Below are positions 15,243 to 23,651 of a DNA stretch of 44,241 nucleotides, one piece after another. The notes beneath the pieces are model-generated. The model was not told the DNA's origin. It did no database searches and saw only the letters and a list, made by a program, of their open reading frames with translations. A program made the position numbers and the translations under genes. Source of the stretch: Oerskovia rustica (GTDB taxonomy: Bacteria; Actinomycetota; Actinomycetes; Actinomycetales; Cellulomonadaceae); contig NZ_JACSQQ010000006.1 of assembly GCF_014836555.1 (NCBI RefSeq), forward strand, positions 86,954-131,194. The letters are read 5' to 3'. Within the stretch, counting starts at the first letter, position 1. Each line of letters starts with the position of its first letter.

Positions 15243-17369
15243 TCAGGCGACCTGCGCCGGGACGTTCGCGACGCCGTCGGGCAGGAGACGGCGGCCCAGC
15301 ACCTTCTCCGTGTAGCCCGTCCGGTCCAGGTACGGCGTGATGCCGCCGTCGTGGAACGGCCAGCCCGCGCCCAGGATCATGCACAGGTCGATCTGCTCGG
15401 GGCCCTGGACGACGCCCTCGTCGAGCATGTGGCCGATCTCCGTCGTGAGAGCGGTCAGGACCTGATCCAGCACGCCCGCCTCGTCGAGGGCGCCCGGGCC
15501 GCCGGCCTCGCCCGTGCCGAAGTACGCCTGGATCGCCGGGTCGACGCTCGCGGGGATGCCGCGGGCCGGGGCGGGCAGGACGACCTTGGTGCCCTCGGCC
15601 ACGAGCTTCTCGAGCCCGGGGGAGGACGGGAAGCGGTCGCCCAGGTCCTCGCGCAGCGACGTCAGGACGTGCAGGCCCACGGCGGGACCCACGAGGTCGA
15701 ACAGCGCGAACGGACCCATGGGCAGGCCGAGCGGGCGCAGCGCGCGGTCGGCGACCTCGACCGAGGTGCCGTTCTCGACGGCCTCCACGATCTTGCCCAG
15801 GAGCAGCACCAGCAGGCGGTTGACCACGAAGCCCGGGCGGTCGGCCACGCCCACCGCGGTCTTGCGCAGGGCCTTCGAGACCGCGAACGCCGTCGCGAGG
15901 GCCTCGTCCGAGGTCTTCTCGGCCCGGACGACCTCGACGAGCGGCATCTGCGCGACGGGGTTGAAGAAGTGCAGCCCCACGACCCGCTCGGGGTGTGCCA
16001 GGTCCGCGGCCATCTCGGTGACCGACAGGGCCGAGGTGTTGGTCGCGAGGATCGTGTCGGCGCCGATGATGCCCTCGAGCTCGGCGAAGACCTTCTTCTT
16101 GAGCCCCAGGACCTCCGTCACGGCCTCGATCACGAAGTCGCAGCGCGAGAACTCCGTGATGTCCGTGGTCCCGTGGACCGAGGACAGCACCTTGGCCCCC
16201 ACGTCCTTGGTCATGCGGCCCGTCGAGACGAGCTTCTCGACCGTCGTGCGGACGTAGTCGAGCCCGTGCTGCACGCGCTCGGCGTCGAGGTCGCGCATCG
16301 TCACGGGCACGCCCAGGCGCTGCGCGAACAGCAGCGCGAGCTGGGCCGCCATGAGGCCCGCGCCTACGATCCCGACCGACGTGACCGGGCGGGCCAGCTT
16401 CGGGTCCGGGGCGCCCGCGGGGCGCTTGCCGTGCGAGACGAGCTGGAAGGCGTAGACGCTCGCGCGCATCTCGTCGGACATGATGAGGTCCGCCAGGGCC
16501 TCGTCCTCGGCGGCGAAGGCCTCGTCCTTGGTCGCGGTGCGAGCCGCGGCCAGGAGGTCCAGGGCCCGGTAGGGCGCGGGCCGGGACCCGTGCACGACCG
16601 CGTCGAGCTGCTTGCGCGCACCGGCCACGACCGCGTCCCACACCGGGGCGGGGTCGAGCTCGCGGCGCTCGACGACCGTGGTGCCGCGCACGACGTCGGC
16701 GGTCCAGCGGATCGAGGACTCGAGGAAGTCCGGCGCCTCGAACAGCGCGTCGGCCAGGCCGATCTCGAAGGCCTCCTTGGCCTTGAACGGCTTGTTGGCG
16801 CTCGGACGCGTGAGGATGACGTCCATGGCCTTCTCGATGCCCACGAGGCGCGGCACGAGGTAGGCGCCGCCCCAGCCCGGGACCAGCCCGAGGCCGACCT
16901 CGGGCAGCGCGAGCGCGGGGGCGTCGGTCGCGACCGTGCGGTAGTCGCAGTTGAGCGCGACCTCCAGGCCGCCGCCCAGGGCCAGGCCGTTGACGTACGC
17001 GAACGTCGGGACGCCCATCTCGCCCAGCAGGCGGTAGGCCGCGTGGCCGCCGCGGCCCAGCTCGAGCGCCTCGTCGCGCGTGCGGACGCCCGCGACCTGC
17101 GTGAGGTCGGCGCCCGCCGCCAGGAAGTAGGGCTTGCCCGTGACGGCGACGGCCGCGATCTCGCCGCGTGCGGCGCGGGCCTGGAGCACGGTCAGTGCGG
17201 CCGTGAGCTCGGCGATGCCGCCCGGCCCGAGCGTCGTGGGCTTGGTGTGGTCGAGGCCGTTGTCGAGCGTGAGGAGCGCGAGCGTGCCCGCACCGTCCGG
17301 CAGCTCGACGTCGCGGACGAGGGAGTGGGTCACGCGCTCGGCACGGGGCGCGGTGGTCTGGGTGCTCAT
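15243..17369 (-). CDS. fadB: 3-hydroxyacyl-CoA dehydrogenase/enoyl-CoA hydratase
   Basis: A 708-aa bifunctional beta-oxidation enzyme. Residues 1-300 are the crotonase (hydratase) domain, with the two catalytic glutamate blocks ALGGGLEVALNCDYR and LPEVGLGLVPGWGG. The NAD-binding dehydrogenase begins near VGIVGAGLMAAQLALL and has the conserved HFFNPVAQMPLVEVV with the catalytic histidine. It hydrates enoyl-CoA and oxidises the 3-hydroxyacyl-CoA product. The thiolase gene lies 3 bp upstream on the same strand, giving a fadAB operon. Symbol by analogy with E. coli fadB/fadJ. Confidence 0.95.
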   Translation of the reverse strand: MSTQTTAPRAERVTHSLVRDVELPDGAGTLALLTLDNGLDHTKPTTLGPGGIAELTAALTVLQARAARGEIAAVAVTGKPYFLAAGADLTQVAGVRTRDEALELGRGGHAAYRLLGEMGVPTFAYVNGLALGGGLEVALNCDYRTVATDAPALALPEVGLGLVPGWGGAYLVPRLVGIEKAMDVILTRPSANKPFKAKEAFEIGLADALFEAPDFLESSIRWTADVVRGTTVVERRELDPAPVWDAVVAGARKQLDAVVHGSRPAPYRALDLLAAARTATKDEAFAAEDEALADLIMSDEMRASVYAFQLVSHGKRPAGAPDPKLARPVTSVGIVGAGLMAAQLALLFAQRLGVPVTMRDLDAERVQHGLDYVRTTVEKLVSTGRMTKDVGAKVLSSVHGTTDITEFSRCDFVIEAVTEVLGLKKKVFAELEGIIGADTILATNTSALSVTEMAADLAHPERVVGLHFFNPVAQMPLVEVVRAEKTSDEALATAFAVSKALRKTAVGVADRPGFVVNRLLVLLLGKIVEAVENGTSVEVADRALRPLGLPMGPFALFDLVGPAVGLHVLTSLREDLGDRFPSSPGLEKLVAEGTKVVLPAPARGIPASVDPAIQAYFGTGEAGGPGALDEAGVLDQVLTALTTEIGHMLDEGVVQGPEQIDLCMILGAGWPFHDGGITPYLDRTGYTEKVLGRRLLPDGVANVPAQVA

Positions 17370-17372
17370 GGG

Positions 17373-18635
17373 TCAGTTCTCCCCGTTCGTCTCGTCGGTC
17401 GTGTGGCCGGAGTAGTCGGCGTGGTGCGGGTTCTCCCAGACGACCGTGCCGCCCATGCCCAGGCCCACGCACATCGTGGTCAGGCCGTAGCGGACCTCGG
17501 GGTGCTGCTCGAACTGGCGCGCGAGCTGAGTCATGAGGCGCACGCCCGACGCCGCGAGGGGGTGACCCACCGCGATCGCGCCGCCGTACTGGTTGACGCG
17601 CGCGTCGTCGTCGGGCATGCCGAAGTGGTCCAGGAACGCCAGGACCTGCACCGCGAAGGCTTCGTTGATCTCGAACAGGCCGATGTCCTCGATGCTCAGC
17701 CCGGCCTGGGCCAGGGCCTTCTCGGTCGAGGGGATGGGGCCGATACCCATGACCTCGGGGTCGACGCCCACGTAGGCGAACGACACGAGGCGCATGCGGG
17801 CTGGCAGGCCGAGCTCGGCCACGACGTCGCCCGCCGCGAGGAGCGAGACAGCGGCACCGTCGGTCAGCGGGGACGCGTTGCCCGCGGTGACCTTGCCGCC
17901 GGGGCGGAAGGGCGTCTTGAGGTGCGCGATGTCCTCGACGGTCGTGCCCGGGCGGGGCAGCTCGTCGGCCGTGGCCAGGCCCCAGCCCTGCGCCGGGTCG
18001 CGCAGCGCGACCGGGACGAGGTCCGGCGTCACGTCGCCGTTGGCGAGCGCCTTGGCGTACTTGGCCTGGCTCGCGACGCCGTACGCGTCCGCGCGTTCCT
18101 TGGTCAGGTGCGGGAAGCGGTCGTGCAGGTTCTCGGCAGTCGCGCCCATGACCAGGGCCGTCGAGTCGACGAGCCTCTCGGCGACGAAGCGCGGGTTGGG
18201 GTCCGCGCCCTCGCCCATCGGGTGATGGCCCATGTGCTCGAGGCCGCCCGCGAGGGTCACGTCCTGGGCACCGATCGCGATGGCCGACGCGGTCGTGGTG
18301 ACCGCGGTCATGGCGCCCGCGCACATGCGGTCGATCGCGAAGCCCGGGACGGACTTCGGCAGTCCGGCCAGCACGGCCACGCTGCGCCCGAGGGTCAGGC
18401 CCTGGTCGCCCGTCTGGGTCGTCGCGGCGAGGGCGACCTCGTCGATCCGCTCGGCCGGGAGCTCGGGGCGGCGGCGCAGCAGCTCGCGCACGGCCTTCAC
18501 GGCGAGGTCGTCGGCACGGGTGTTCGCGTAGATGCCGTCAGGGCGGGCCTTGCCGAACGGCGTGCGCACCCCCTCGACGAAGACGACGTCGCGGACGGTC
18601 CGGCGCGAGCCCGAACCCTTGCTGGCCACAGTCAT
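17373..18635 (-). CDS. fadA: Acetyl-CoA C-acyltransferase (thiolase)
   Basis: A 420-aa thiolase, last step of beta-oxidation, splitting 3-ketoacyl-CoA with CoA. The nucleophile is C105 in IDRMCAGAMT. The C-terminal catalytic blocks are NQYGGAIAVGHPLAASG (His) and TTMCVGLGMGG (Cys). First gene of the fadAB operon, with GGAG about 8 nt before the ATG at 18635. A perfect palindrome 30-47 bp upstream of the start is a likely repressor site. Confidence 0.95.
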   Translation of the reverse strand: MTVASKGSGSRRTVRDVVFVEGVRTPFGKARPDGIYANTRADDLAVKAVRELLRRRPELPAERIDEVALAATTQTGDQGLTLGRSVAVLAGLPKSVPGFAIDRMCAGAMTAVTTTASAIAIGAQDVTLAGGLEHMGHHPMGEGADPNPRFVAERLVDSTALVMGATAENLHDRFPHLTKERADAYGVASQAKYAKALANGDVTPDLVPVALRDPAQGWGLATADELPRPGTTVEDIAHLKTPFRPGGKVTAGNASPLTDGAAVSLLAAGDVVAELGLPARMRLVSFAYVGVDPEVMGIGPIPSTEKALAQAGLSIEDIGLFEINEAFAVQVLAFLDHFGMPDDDARVNQYGGAIAVGHPLAASGVRLMTQLARQFEQHPEVRYGLTTMCVGLGMGGTVVWENPHHADYSGHTTDETNGEN

Positions 18636-18664
18636 GGCTTCTCCTGATCTGGACGGCGGTGTCC

Positions 18665-18697
18665 CTGAGCGTCACCGCTCAGCGTTGGTACAGGCTA
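18665..18697 (-). promoter_or_regulatory. fadAB promoter with palindromic operator
   Basis: CTGAGCG-TCAC-CGCTCAG (18665-18682) is a perfect 7+4+7 dyad in the 5' leader of fadA. A candidate -10, TAGCCT, lies at 18692-18697, so the dyad would start about 2-3 bp after the transcription start, a classic repressor position. TetR-type fatty-acid regulators bind sites of this size. The regulator is not in the window. Confidence 0.55.
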
Positions 18698-18751
18698 CCC
18701 GCGGTACCAGGAAAATGCACGAAAGTGTGAGACCGAGTATCGGCAACGAGC

Positions 18752-18791
18752 GACGGACCCGCTCGACCACAGGGGTTCGAGCGGGTCCGTC
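18752..18791 (-). terminator. Terminator of femX
   Basis: A perfect 15-bp stem (GACGGACCCGCTCGA at 18752-18766, pairing with 18777-18791) around a 10-nt loop, about 80 bp beyond the femX stop. No T-run follows. It also insulates the fadAB promoter. Confidence 0.8.
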
Positions 18792-18867
18792 AGGGTTCGT
18801 CGGGCGAATGTCCAGCGATACGCAGTCTCGCGCGATCCGGGCGCGCTAGCCCCGCCAGGAGCTGTTC

Positions 18868-19914
18868 TCAGCTGCCGCCGCGCAGCTTGCGCACGACCTT
18901 CTTGGCGGTCGGCAGGCCCTTGTTCCACGCCGTGTACCACATCGAGAACGGCACGTCGATGCTCCCGACCAGCTCGTCCTCGTGGGACGCGAAGCCGCGC
19001 TTGAACGTCGAGATCCCGTCGTTGAGCAGCCCGTTGACGTCGTAGCGCACCACTCCGCGGTCGCGCATCGCGTTGATCGCGTACCACTTGAGGCCGTAGT
19101 TGGCCCGCAGCCGCTGCCCCTCCTCGTCCATGCCGCCGTACAGCTCGAACGACGTCCGCGCCGAGGCCGCGAACCACACGAACGAGACCGGACGGTCGTG
19201 CGGGCCGCCCTCCGCCGAGCGCGCGAAGGCCGCGAACACGGGGGAGTGCTCGCCCAGCTCGTCGAACACGCGCTCGTAGTACGAGTCCTCGTGCAGGCCG
19301 AAGCCCGCGCGCTCGGCCGTCTGGCGGTACAGGCGCAGGCAGGCGGCGAGCTCGCCGCGCGTCGTCACGGGGCGGAACTCGAGGTCCTCGCGCTCGGACT
19401 TGCGGATGTACTGGCGGGTCTTCTTCGCCATGTCGGACATGAGCTCGTCAGGCGTCTTGCGCAGGTCGAGGATCAGCGTCGTCGGGTAGAGCACCGGGTT
19501 GACCGCGGGGGCCGCACCCTCGAGCTCGAGCGACGTCCCGGCGTCCCAGTCGGGCTCGAGCGTGATGCCCACGCCGCCCACGTTCTTGCGGCACCACTGC
19601 ACCACGGCCTCGGTCACGGCCGAGCGCGTCGCGGGATAGCCGACGCCGTCGGGCATGACGACCGGGCCGCGCGGGACGTAGCTGAGCGCCTTGAACTGCG
19701 CGGGGAGCGAGCGGACCAGGACCTGGGCGAGGCCCAGCACGGTCCCGTCGGGGCCCGCGACCTGCAGGCGGCGGGGCGTCCAGGCCCCGGCCCCCTTGAC
19801 CTCGCCCCACCCCCAGAGCTGGAGCGGGTGACCGCCCATCGCGAGCACCTGCTCGTCCCAGGCGGCGCGGTCGGTGATCGTCGTGACGGTCAGGGTGGAG
19901 GACTCGGACAACAT
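18868..19914 (-). CDS. FemX/FemAB-family peptidoglycan bridge aminoacyltransferase
   Basis: A 348-aa GNAT-fold Fem transferase, which adds an amino acid from aminoacyl-tRNA to the lysine (or ornithine) side chain of lipid II at the inner membrane face. Recognisable blocks are LQLWGWGEVK near the N-terminus, KKTRQYIRKSERE in the middle and the C-terminal half with ELYGGMDEEGQRLRANYGLKW and DVNGLLNDGISTFKRGF. The ATG at 19914 is preceded by TAAGGT and 7 nt, so it is probably leaderless. With the D-Asp ligase and racemase at 23648-25692, it suggests an L-Lys/L-Ser or L-Thr/D-Asp bridge. The amino acid added is not readable from sequence. Confidence 0.85.
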   Translation of the reverse strand: MLSESSTLTVTTITDRAAWDEQVLAMGGHPLQLWGWGEVKGAGAWTPRRLQVAGPDGTVLGLAQVLVRSLPAQFKALSYVPRGPVVMPDGVGYPATRSAVTEAVVQWCRKNVGGVGITLEPDWDAGTSLELEGAAPAVNPVLYPTTLILDLRKTPDELMSDMAKKTRQYIRKSEREDLEFRPVTTRGELAACLRLYRQTAERAGFGLHEDSYYERVFDELGEHSPVFAAFARSAEGGPHDRPVSFVWFAASARTSFELYGGMDEEGQRLRANYGLKWYAINAMRDRGVVRYDVNGLLNDGISTFKRGFASHEDELVGSIDVPFSMWYTAWNKGLPTAKKVVRKLRGGS

Positions 19915-19921
19915 GCCCCTG

Positions 19922-19927
19922 ACCTTA
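19922..19927 (-). promoter_or_regulatory. Leaderless -10 element of femX
   Basis: TAAGGT on the minus strand ends 7 nt before the ATG at 19914. No -35 is evident. Confidence 0.5.
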
Positions 19928-19979
19928 CCGGCGGGGAGAAGCCCCGGACGACGGCGTCGTGCCGCCCGGGACGGTGGGC

Positions 19980-21437
19980 TCAGTCCGCGCTCGGGCCGCC
20001 CTGGTCCCCGCCGTCGTCCGCGCGGGTCGCGGCCCCCGTTCCCGTCGCGGGTGCAGGACGCGGGACCGACCCGGGGTCGGCGAGGGCCGCGGCGAGGGGC
20101 TCCGCCACGAGCCCGACCTGCCACTCGCGGGCACCGCGCCCGCGCAGGAACTGTGCGACGTGCTCGGTGTCCAGCGGCGTGGGCGGCGTCCAGCACACGC
20201 GACGCAGCGCGTCGGGCTGCAGGAGGTTCTCGAGCGGGACGTCGTGCTCGTCCGAGAGGCGCTGCACGACGGCGCGCGCCGCGTCCAGGCGACGTGCGGC
20301 CTCGGGGTCGCGCTCGGCCCAGGCGCGCGGGGGCGGCGGGGCGTCGCTGCGGGGCCCGCGCGAGCTCGGCAGGGCGTCCTGCGGCAGGGCCAGGGCCTTG
20401 TCGATCGCCTGCTGCCACGACGCCGCCCGGCGGGCCGTGTTGCGTCCCGAGAACGCCGGCAGCCGGACGAGCTCGGGCACCGAGCGCGGCATGGCCTGGG
20501 CCGCCGCGACGATCGCACGGTCGGGCAGCACCCGGCCCGGGGCGATGTCCCGACGACGGGCGTTCTCGTCGCGCGCCTCCCACAGGCTGCGCACGACCGC
20601 GAGGCTGCGCGGGTTGCGCAGCGCGTGAACGCCCGACGTACGACGCCACGGCTCCTCGCGCGGCGGCGGCGGGGGAGCGGTGCGCACGGCCTCGAACTCC
20701 TGCGCGGCCCACTCGGCCTTGCCCTGCTCATCGAGCCGCTCGCCCAGGATCTTGCGGAGCGGGATGAGCACCTCGACGTCGAGCGCCGCGTAGCGCAGCC
20801 AGTCCACGGGCAGCGGGCGCGTGGACCAGTCCGCGGCCGAGTGCTCCTTGGCGAGACCGAGGCCCAGGACCTCCGCGATGACCGCGGCCAGCCCCACGCG
20901 CTCCATGCCCAACAGGCGGGCCGCGAGCTCGGTGTCGAAGATGCGGGCGGGGTGCAGGTTCTGCTCGGCGAAACCGGGCAGGTCCTGCGAGGCCGCGTGC
21001 AGGATCCACTCGGCGTCGCCCACGGCCTCGCGCAGCGGCGAGAGGTCGGGGACGCCGATGGGGTCGATGAGCGCGGTCCCGGCACCCTCGCGGCGGACCT
21101 GGACGAGGTACGTGCGCTGGCCGTACCGGTAGCCCGAGGCGCGCTCGGCGTCTGCCGCGACGGGGCCTGAGGCCGCCGCGAACGCCGCGACGACCTCGGC
21201 GAAGGCCTCGGGGGTGTCGATCACGGGGCCGACGCCGTCGGCGGGCTCGGTGAGCGGGATCACTGACGGTGCAGCCGGTGCAGCCGGTGCAGCGGGGGCG
21301 TCGGACGTCGCAGGCGCGTCGGACGAGCGCGCGACGGGCGAGTCCTGCGCGCCGGCCTGGTCCGGGACGGACGCCGCGCGGGCACCGCCGCGGCCGTCGG
21401 GCGCGTGCGAGAACGAGGGGGTGTGGGCCGAGCTCAT
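19980..21437 (-). CDS. rnd: Ribonuclease D with HRDC domain
   Basis: A 485-aa 3'-5' exoribonuclease for tRNA and stable-RNA maturation. The first 75 residues are a disordered Ala/Pro-rich tail with an APAAPAAP repeat. The DEDDy nuclease follows: VAADAERAS (Asp-x-Glu), WILHAASQDLP, DTELAARLLG and the YAALDVEVL block with Tyr and Asp. HRDC is near NPRSLAVVRSLWEARDE, and another helical domain fills the C-terminus. Its ATG overlaps the DUF3000 stop (ATGA). A TACCGT ending 6 nt upstream (21444-21449) may add a separate leaderless transcript. Confidence 0.92.
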   Translation of the reverse strand: MSSAHTPSFSHAPDGRGGARAASVPDQAGAQDSPVARSSDAPATSDAPAAPAAPAAPSVIPLTEPADGVGPVIDTPEAFAEVVAAFAAASGPVAADAERASGYRYGQRTYLVQVRREGAGTALIDPIGVPDLSPLREAVGDAEWILHAASQDLPGFAEQNLHPARIFDTELAARLLGMERVGLAAVIAEVLGLGLAKEHSAADWSTRPLPVDWLRYAALDVEVLIPLRKILGERLDEQGKAEWAAQEFEAVRTAPPPPPREEPWRRTSGVHALRNPRSLAVVRSLWEARDENARRRDIAPGRVLPDRAIVAAAQAMPRSVPELVRLPAFSGRNTARRAASWQQAIDKALALPQDALPSSRGPRSDAPPPPRAWAERDPEAARRLDAARAVVQRLSDEHDVPLENLLQPDALRRVCWTPPTPLDTEHVAQFLRGRGAREWQVGLVAEPLAAALADPGSVPRPAPATGTGAATRADDGGDQGGPSAD

Positions 21438-22027
21438 GGACCCACGGTATTGCGTCGCGAGCGCAACGACGTCACGCCGTCCGGGAGCGGCGGCAGACCG
21501 GCGGCCGTGCACAGCAGCGTGGACCAGGCGTCCAGGTGGGGTCCGAGGTCGGTCGAGAGGGGCGTCCACGAGGCCCGGATCTCGAGGTCGACGCCGTTCG
21601 CCTGGCCCGCGAGGGCGCCGAAGCTCTCGGACAGGACACGGGTCACGGTGCCGCCCTCGGCGAGCGCGTCGACCCCCGCGTGGTCGAGAGCCTCCTCGAG
21701 CCAGGTCCATGCGACCTCCCCGAGGAGCGGGTCGGTGGCCTGCTCGGGGTCGAGGGTCGCACGCACGAGCGTCACGACCCGGAACGTCCCGTGCCAGGAC
21801 TCCTGGCCCGCCGGGTCGTGCAGCACGATGAACCGGCCGCTCGCGAGCGCCTCGCCCGCGGCGTCGGTCCCGTCGACCTCGCCCGTGAGCGCCAGGGCGA
21901 AGGGCGCGATGCGGCTCGGAGCCGTGACCTCGCGCAGCCTGACCTCGGGGCGCACCCGGCGGCGGCCGATCGACTCCAGGGCACGCAGGAAGTCCGGCGG
22001 TGCCTGCGGTTCTCCGGACTTGATCAC
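21434..22027 (-). CDS. DUF3000 family protein
   Basis: A 197-aa protein of the actinobacterial DUF3000 family, usually encoded next to RNase D, as here. It starts MIKSGEPQAPPDFLRALESI and contains RFIVLHDPAGQESWHGTFRVV. No catalytic motif or membrane segment is visible, and function is unknown. The GTG at 22027 is selected because TACTGT ends 6 nt upstream and the longer frame to 22270 loses protein-like character. It is translationally coupled to rnd. Confidence 0.85.
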   Translation of the reverse strand: MIKSGEPQAPPDFLRALESIGRRRVRPEVRLREVTAPSRIAPFALALTGEVDGTDAAGEALASGRFIVLHDPAGQESWHGTFRVVTLVRATLDPEQATDPLLGEVAWTWLEEALDHAGVDALAEGGTVTRVLSESFGALAGQANGVDLEIRASWTPLSTDLGPHLDAWSTLLCTAAGLPPLPDGVTSLRSRRNTVGP

Positions 22028-22033
22028 AGCGGC

Positions 22034-22039
22034 ACAGTA
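22034..22039 (-). promoter_or_regulatory. Leaderless -10 element of the DUF3000-rnd operon
   Basis: TACTGT ends 6 nt before the GTG at 22027. Confidence 0.5.
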
Positions 22040-22102
22040 CGAGCAGATGTCCACATCCTGGAGGTAAGGCGCGCGGAGGAGATCGAATCGTGATCGCCGG
22101 AC

Positions 22103-22108
22103 TAGGCT
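22103..22108 (+). promoter_or_regulatory. gnd promoter -10; possible second, leaderless start
   Basis: TAGGCT ends 7 nt before a GTG at 22116 that is in frame with gnd. Transcripts from here could be translated from the 5' GTG (30 extra residues) and from the ATG at 22206, which has its own GAGGAG. Confidence 0.5.
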
Positions 22109-22205
22109 GTCCTGAGTGTCCGCCGGCGCTCGTCGTCGGCTCGTCTCGCCGGCGTCCGGGACTCCTGCTCGCCGGTGCCCGCACCTACCCCGAGGAGCAC
22201 AGCAG

Positions 22206-23651
22206 ATGTCAGCCCGCGCACAGATCGGCGTCACCGGACTCGCGGTCATGGGCCGCAACCTGGCCCGCAACTTCGCCCGTCACGGCTACACGACCGCGGT
22301 GCACAACCGCTCCTTCGCCAAGACGCAGTCGCTCATCGCGGACCACGGCAGCGACGGCGACTTCATCCCTTCCGAGTCGATGGCGGACTTCGTCGCCTCG
22401 CTCGAGCGCCCCCGCAAGGTCGTCGTCATGGTCAAGGCCGGCGCCGCGACCGACGCCGTGATCGCCGAGCTCGTCCCGCTCCTCGAGCAAGGCGACATCA
22501 TCATCGACGCGGGCAACGCGCACTTCCCCGACACGCGCCGCCGCGAGGCCGAGCTCAAGGAGAAGGGCCTGCACTACGTGGGCACCGGTGTCTCGGGCGG
22601 CGAGGAGGGTGCGCTCAACGGCCCGAGCATCATGCCCGGCGGCGCCCCCGAGTCCTACGAGACCCTCGGCCCGATCCTCGAGGACATCTCCGCCAAGGTC
22701 GACGGCGTGCCCTGCTGCACGTACGTCGGTCCGGACGGCGCAGGTCACTTCGTCAAGATGGTGCACAACGGCATCGAGTACGCCGACATGCAGCTCATCG
22801 CCGAGGCGTACGACCTCCTGAAGCAGGGCCTCGGCGCCTCCGCCCAGGAGATCGGCGAGATCTTCGCCGAGTGGAACAAGGGCGACCTCGAGTCGTTCCT
22901 CATCGAGATCACGGCCGACGTGCTCCAGCACGTCGACGCCGAGACCGGCAAGGCCTTCGTCGACGTCATCCTCGACCGCGCCGAGCAGAAGGGCACGGGC
23001 CGCTGGACGGTCCAGAACGCCCTCGACCTGGGCGTCCCGATCACGGGGATCGCCGAGGCGACGTTCGCCCGTGCGCTGTCGGGCTCGGTGCCCCAGCGCA
23101 CCGCAGCCGTGGGCGTGCTGCCCGCCGACGCCGGCACGTGGGAGATCACGGACCGCGACGCGTTCGTCGAGGACGTCCGTCGCGCGCTGTACTCCTCGAA
23201 GGTCGTCGCGTACTCGCAGGGCTTCGACCAGATCGCCGCGGCGTCCCAGGAGTTCGGCTGGAACATCGACCGTGGGGCCATGGCCCGCATCTGGCGAGGT
23301 GGCTGCATCATCCGGGCCCGCTTCCTCAACCGCATCACCGAGGCGTACGAGCGCGACGAGAACCTTCCGCTCCTGCTCGCCGACCCGTACTTCACGCAGA
23401 CCGTCGGCGAGGGCGTCTCGTCCTGGCGCCGGGTCGTGTCGCAGGCCGCGCTCAACGGCGTCCCGACGCCCGCGTTCTCGTCGTCGCTCGCGTACTACGA
23501 CGGCGTGCGCGCGGAGCGTCTGCCCGCCGCGCTGATCCAGGCGCAGCGCGACTTCTTCGGGGCGCACACGTACCAGCGCGTGGACAAGCCCGGTGTGTTC
23601 CACACCGAGTGGTCCGGTGACCGCAGCGAGAGCGCTGAAGGCGACGCGTGA
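22206..23651 (+). CDS. gnd: 6-phosphogluconate dehydrogenase, decarboxylating
   Basis: A 481-aa enzyme of the oxidative pentose phosphate pathway, making ribulose 5-phosphate, CO2 and NADPH. Rossmann start GLAVMGRNLARNFARHGY, substrate block GGEEGALNGPSIMPGG and the catalytic lysine/asparagine region HFVKMVHNGIEYADMQ are all present. The ATG at 22206 has a good ribosome site. An in-frame GTG at 22116 could yield an N-terminal extension. The stop overlaps the next GTG (GTGA), tying it to the D-Asp ligase and racemase genes. Confidence 0.97.
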   Translation: MSARAQIGVTGLAVMGRNLARNFARHGYTTAVHNRSFAKTQSLIADHGSDGDFIPSESMADFVASLERPRKVVVMVKAGAATDAVIAELVPLLEQGDIIIDAGNAHFPDTRRREAELKEKGLHYVGTGVSGGEEGALNGPSIMPGGAPESYETLGPILEDISAKVDGVPCCTYVGPDGAGHFVKMVHNGIEYADMQLIAEAYDLLKQGLGASAQEIGEIFAEWNKGDLESFLIEITADVLQHVDAETGKAFVDVILDRAEQKGTGRWTVQNALDLGVPITGIAEATFARALSGSVPQRTAAVGVLPADAGTWEITDRDAFVEDVRRALYSSKVVAYSQGFDQIAAASQEFGWNIDRGAMARIWRGGCIIRARFLNRITEAYERDENLPLLLADPYFTQTVGEGVSSWRRVVSQAALNGVPTPAFSSSLAYYDGVRAERLPAALIQAQRDFFGAHTYQRVDKPGVFHTEWSGDRSESAEGDA

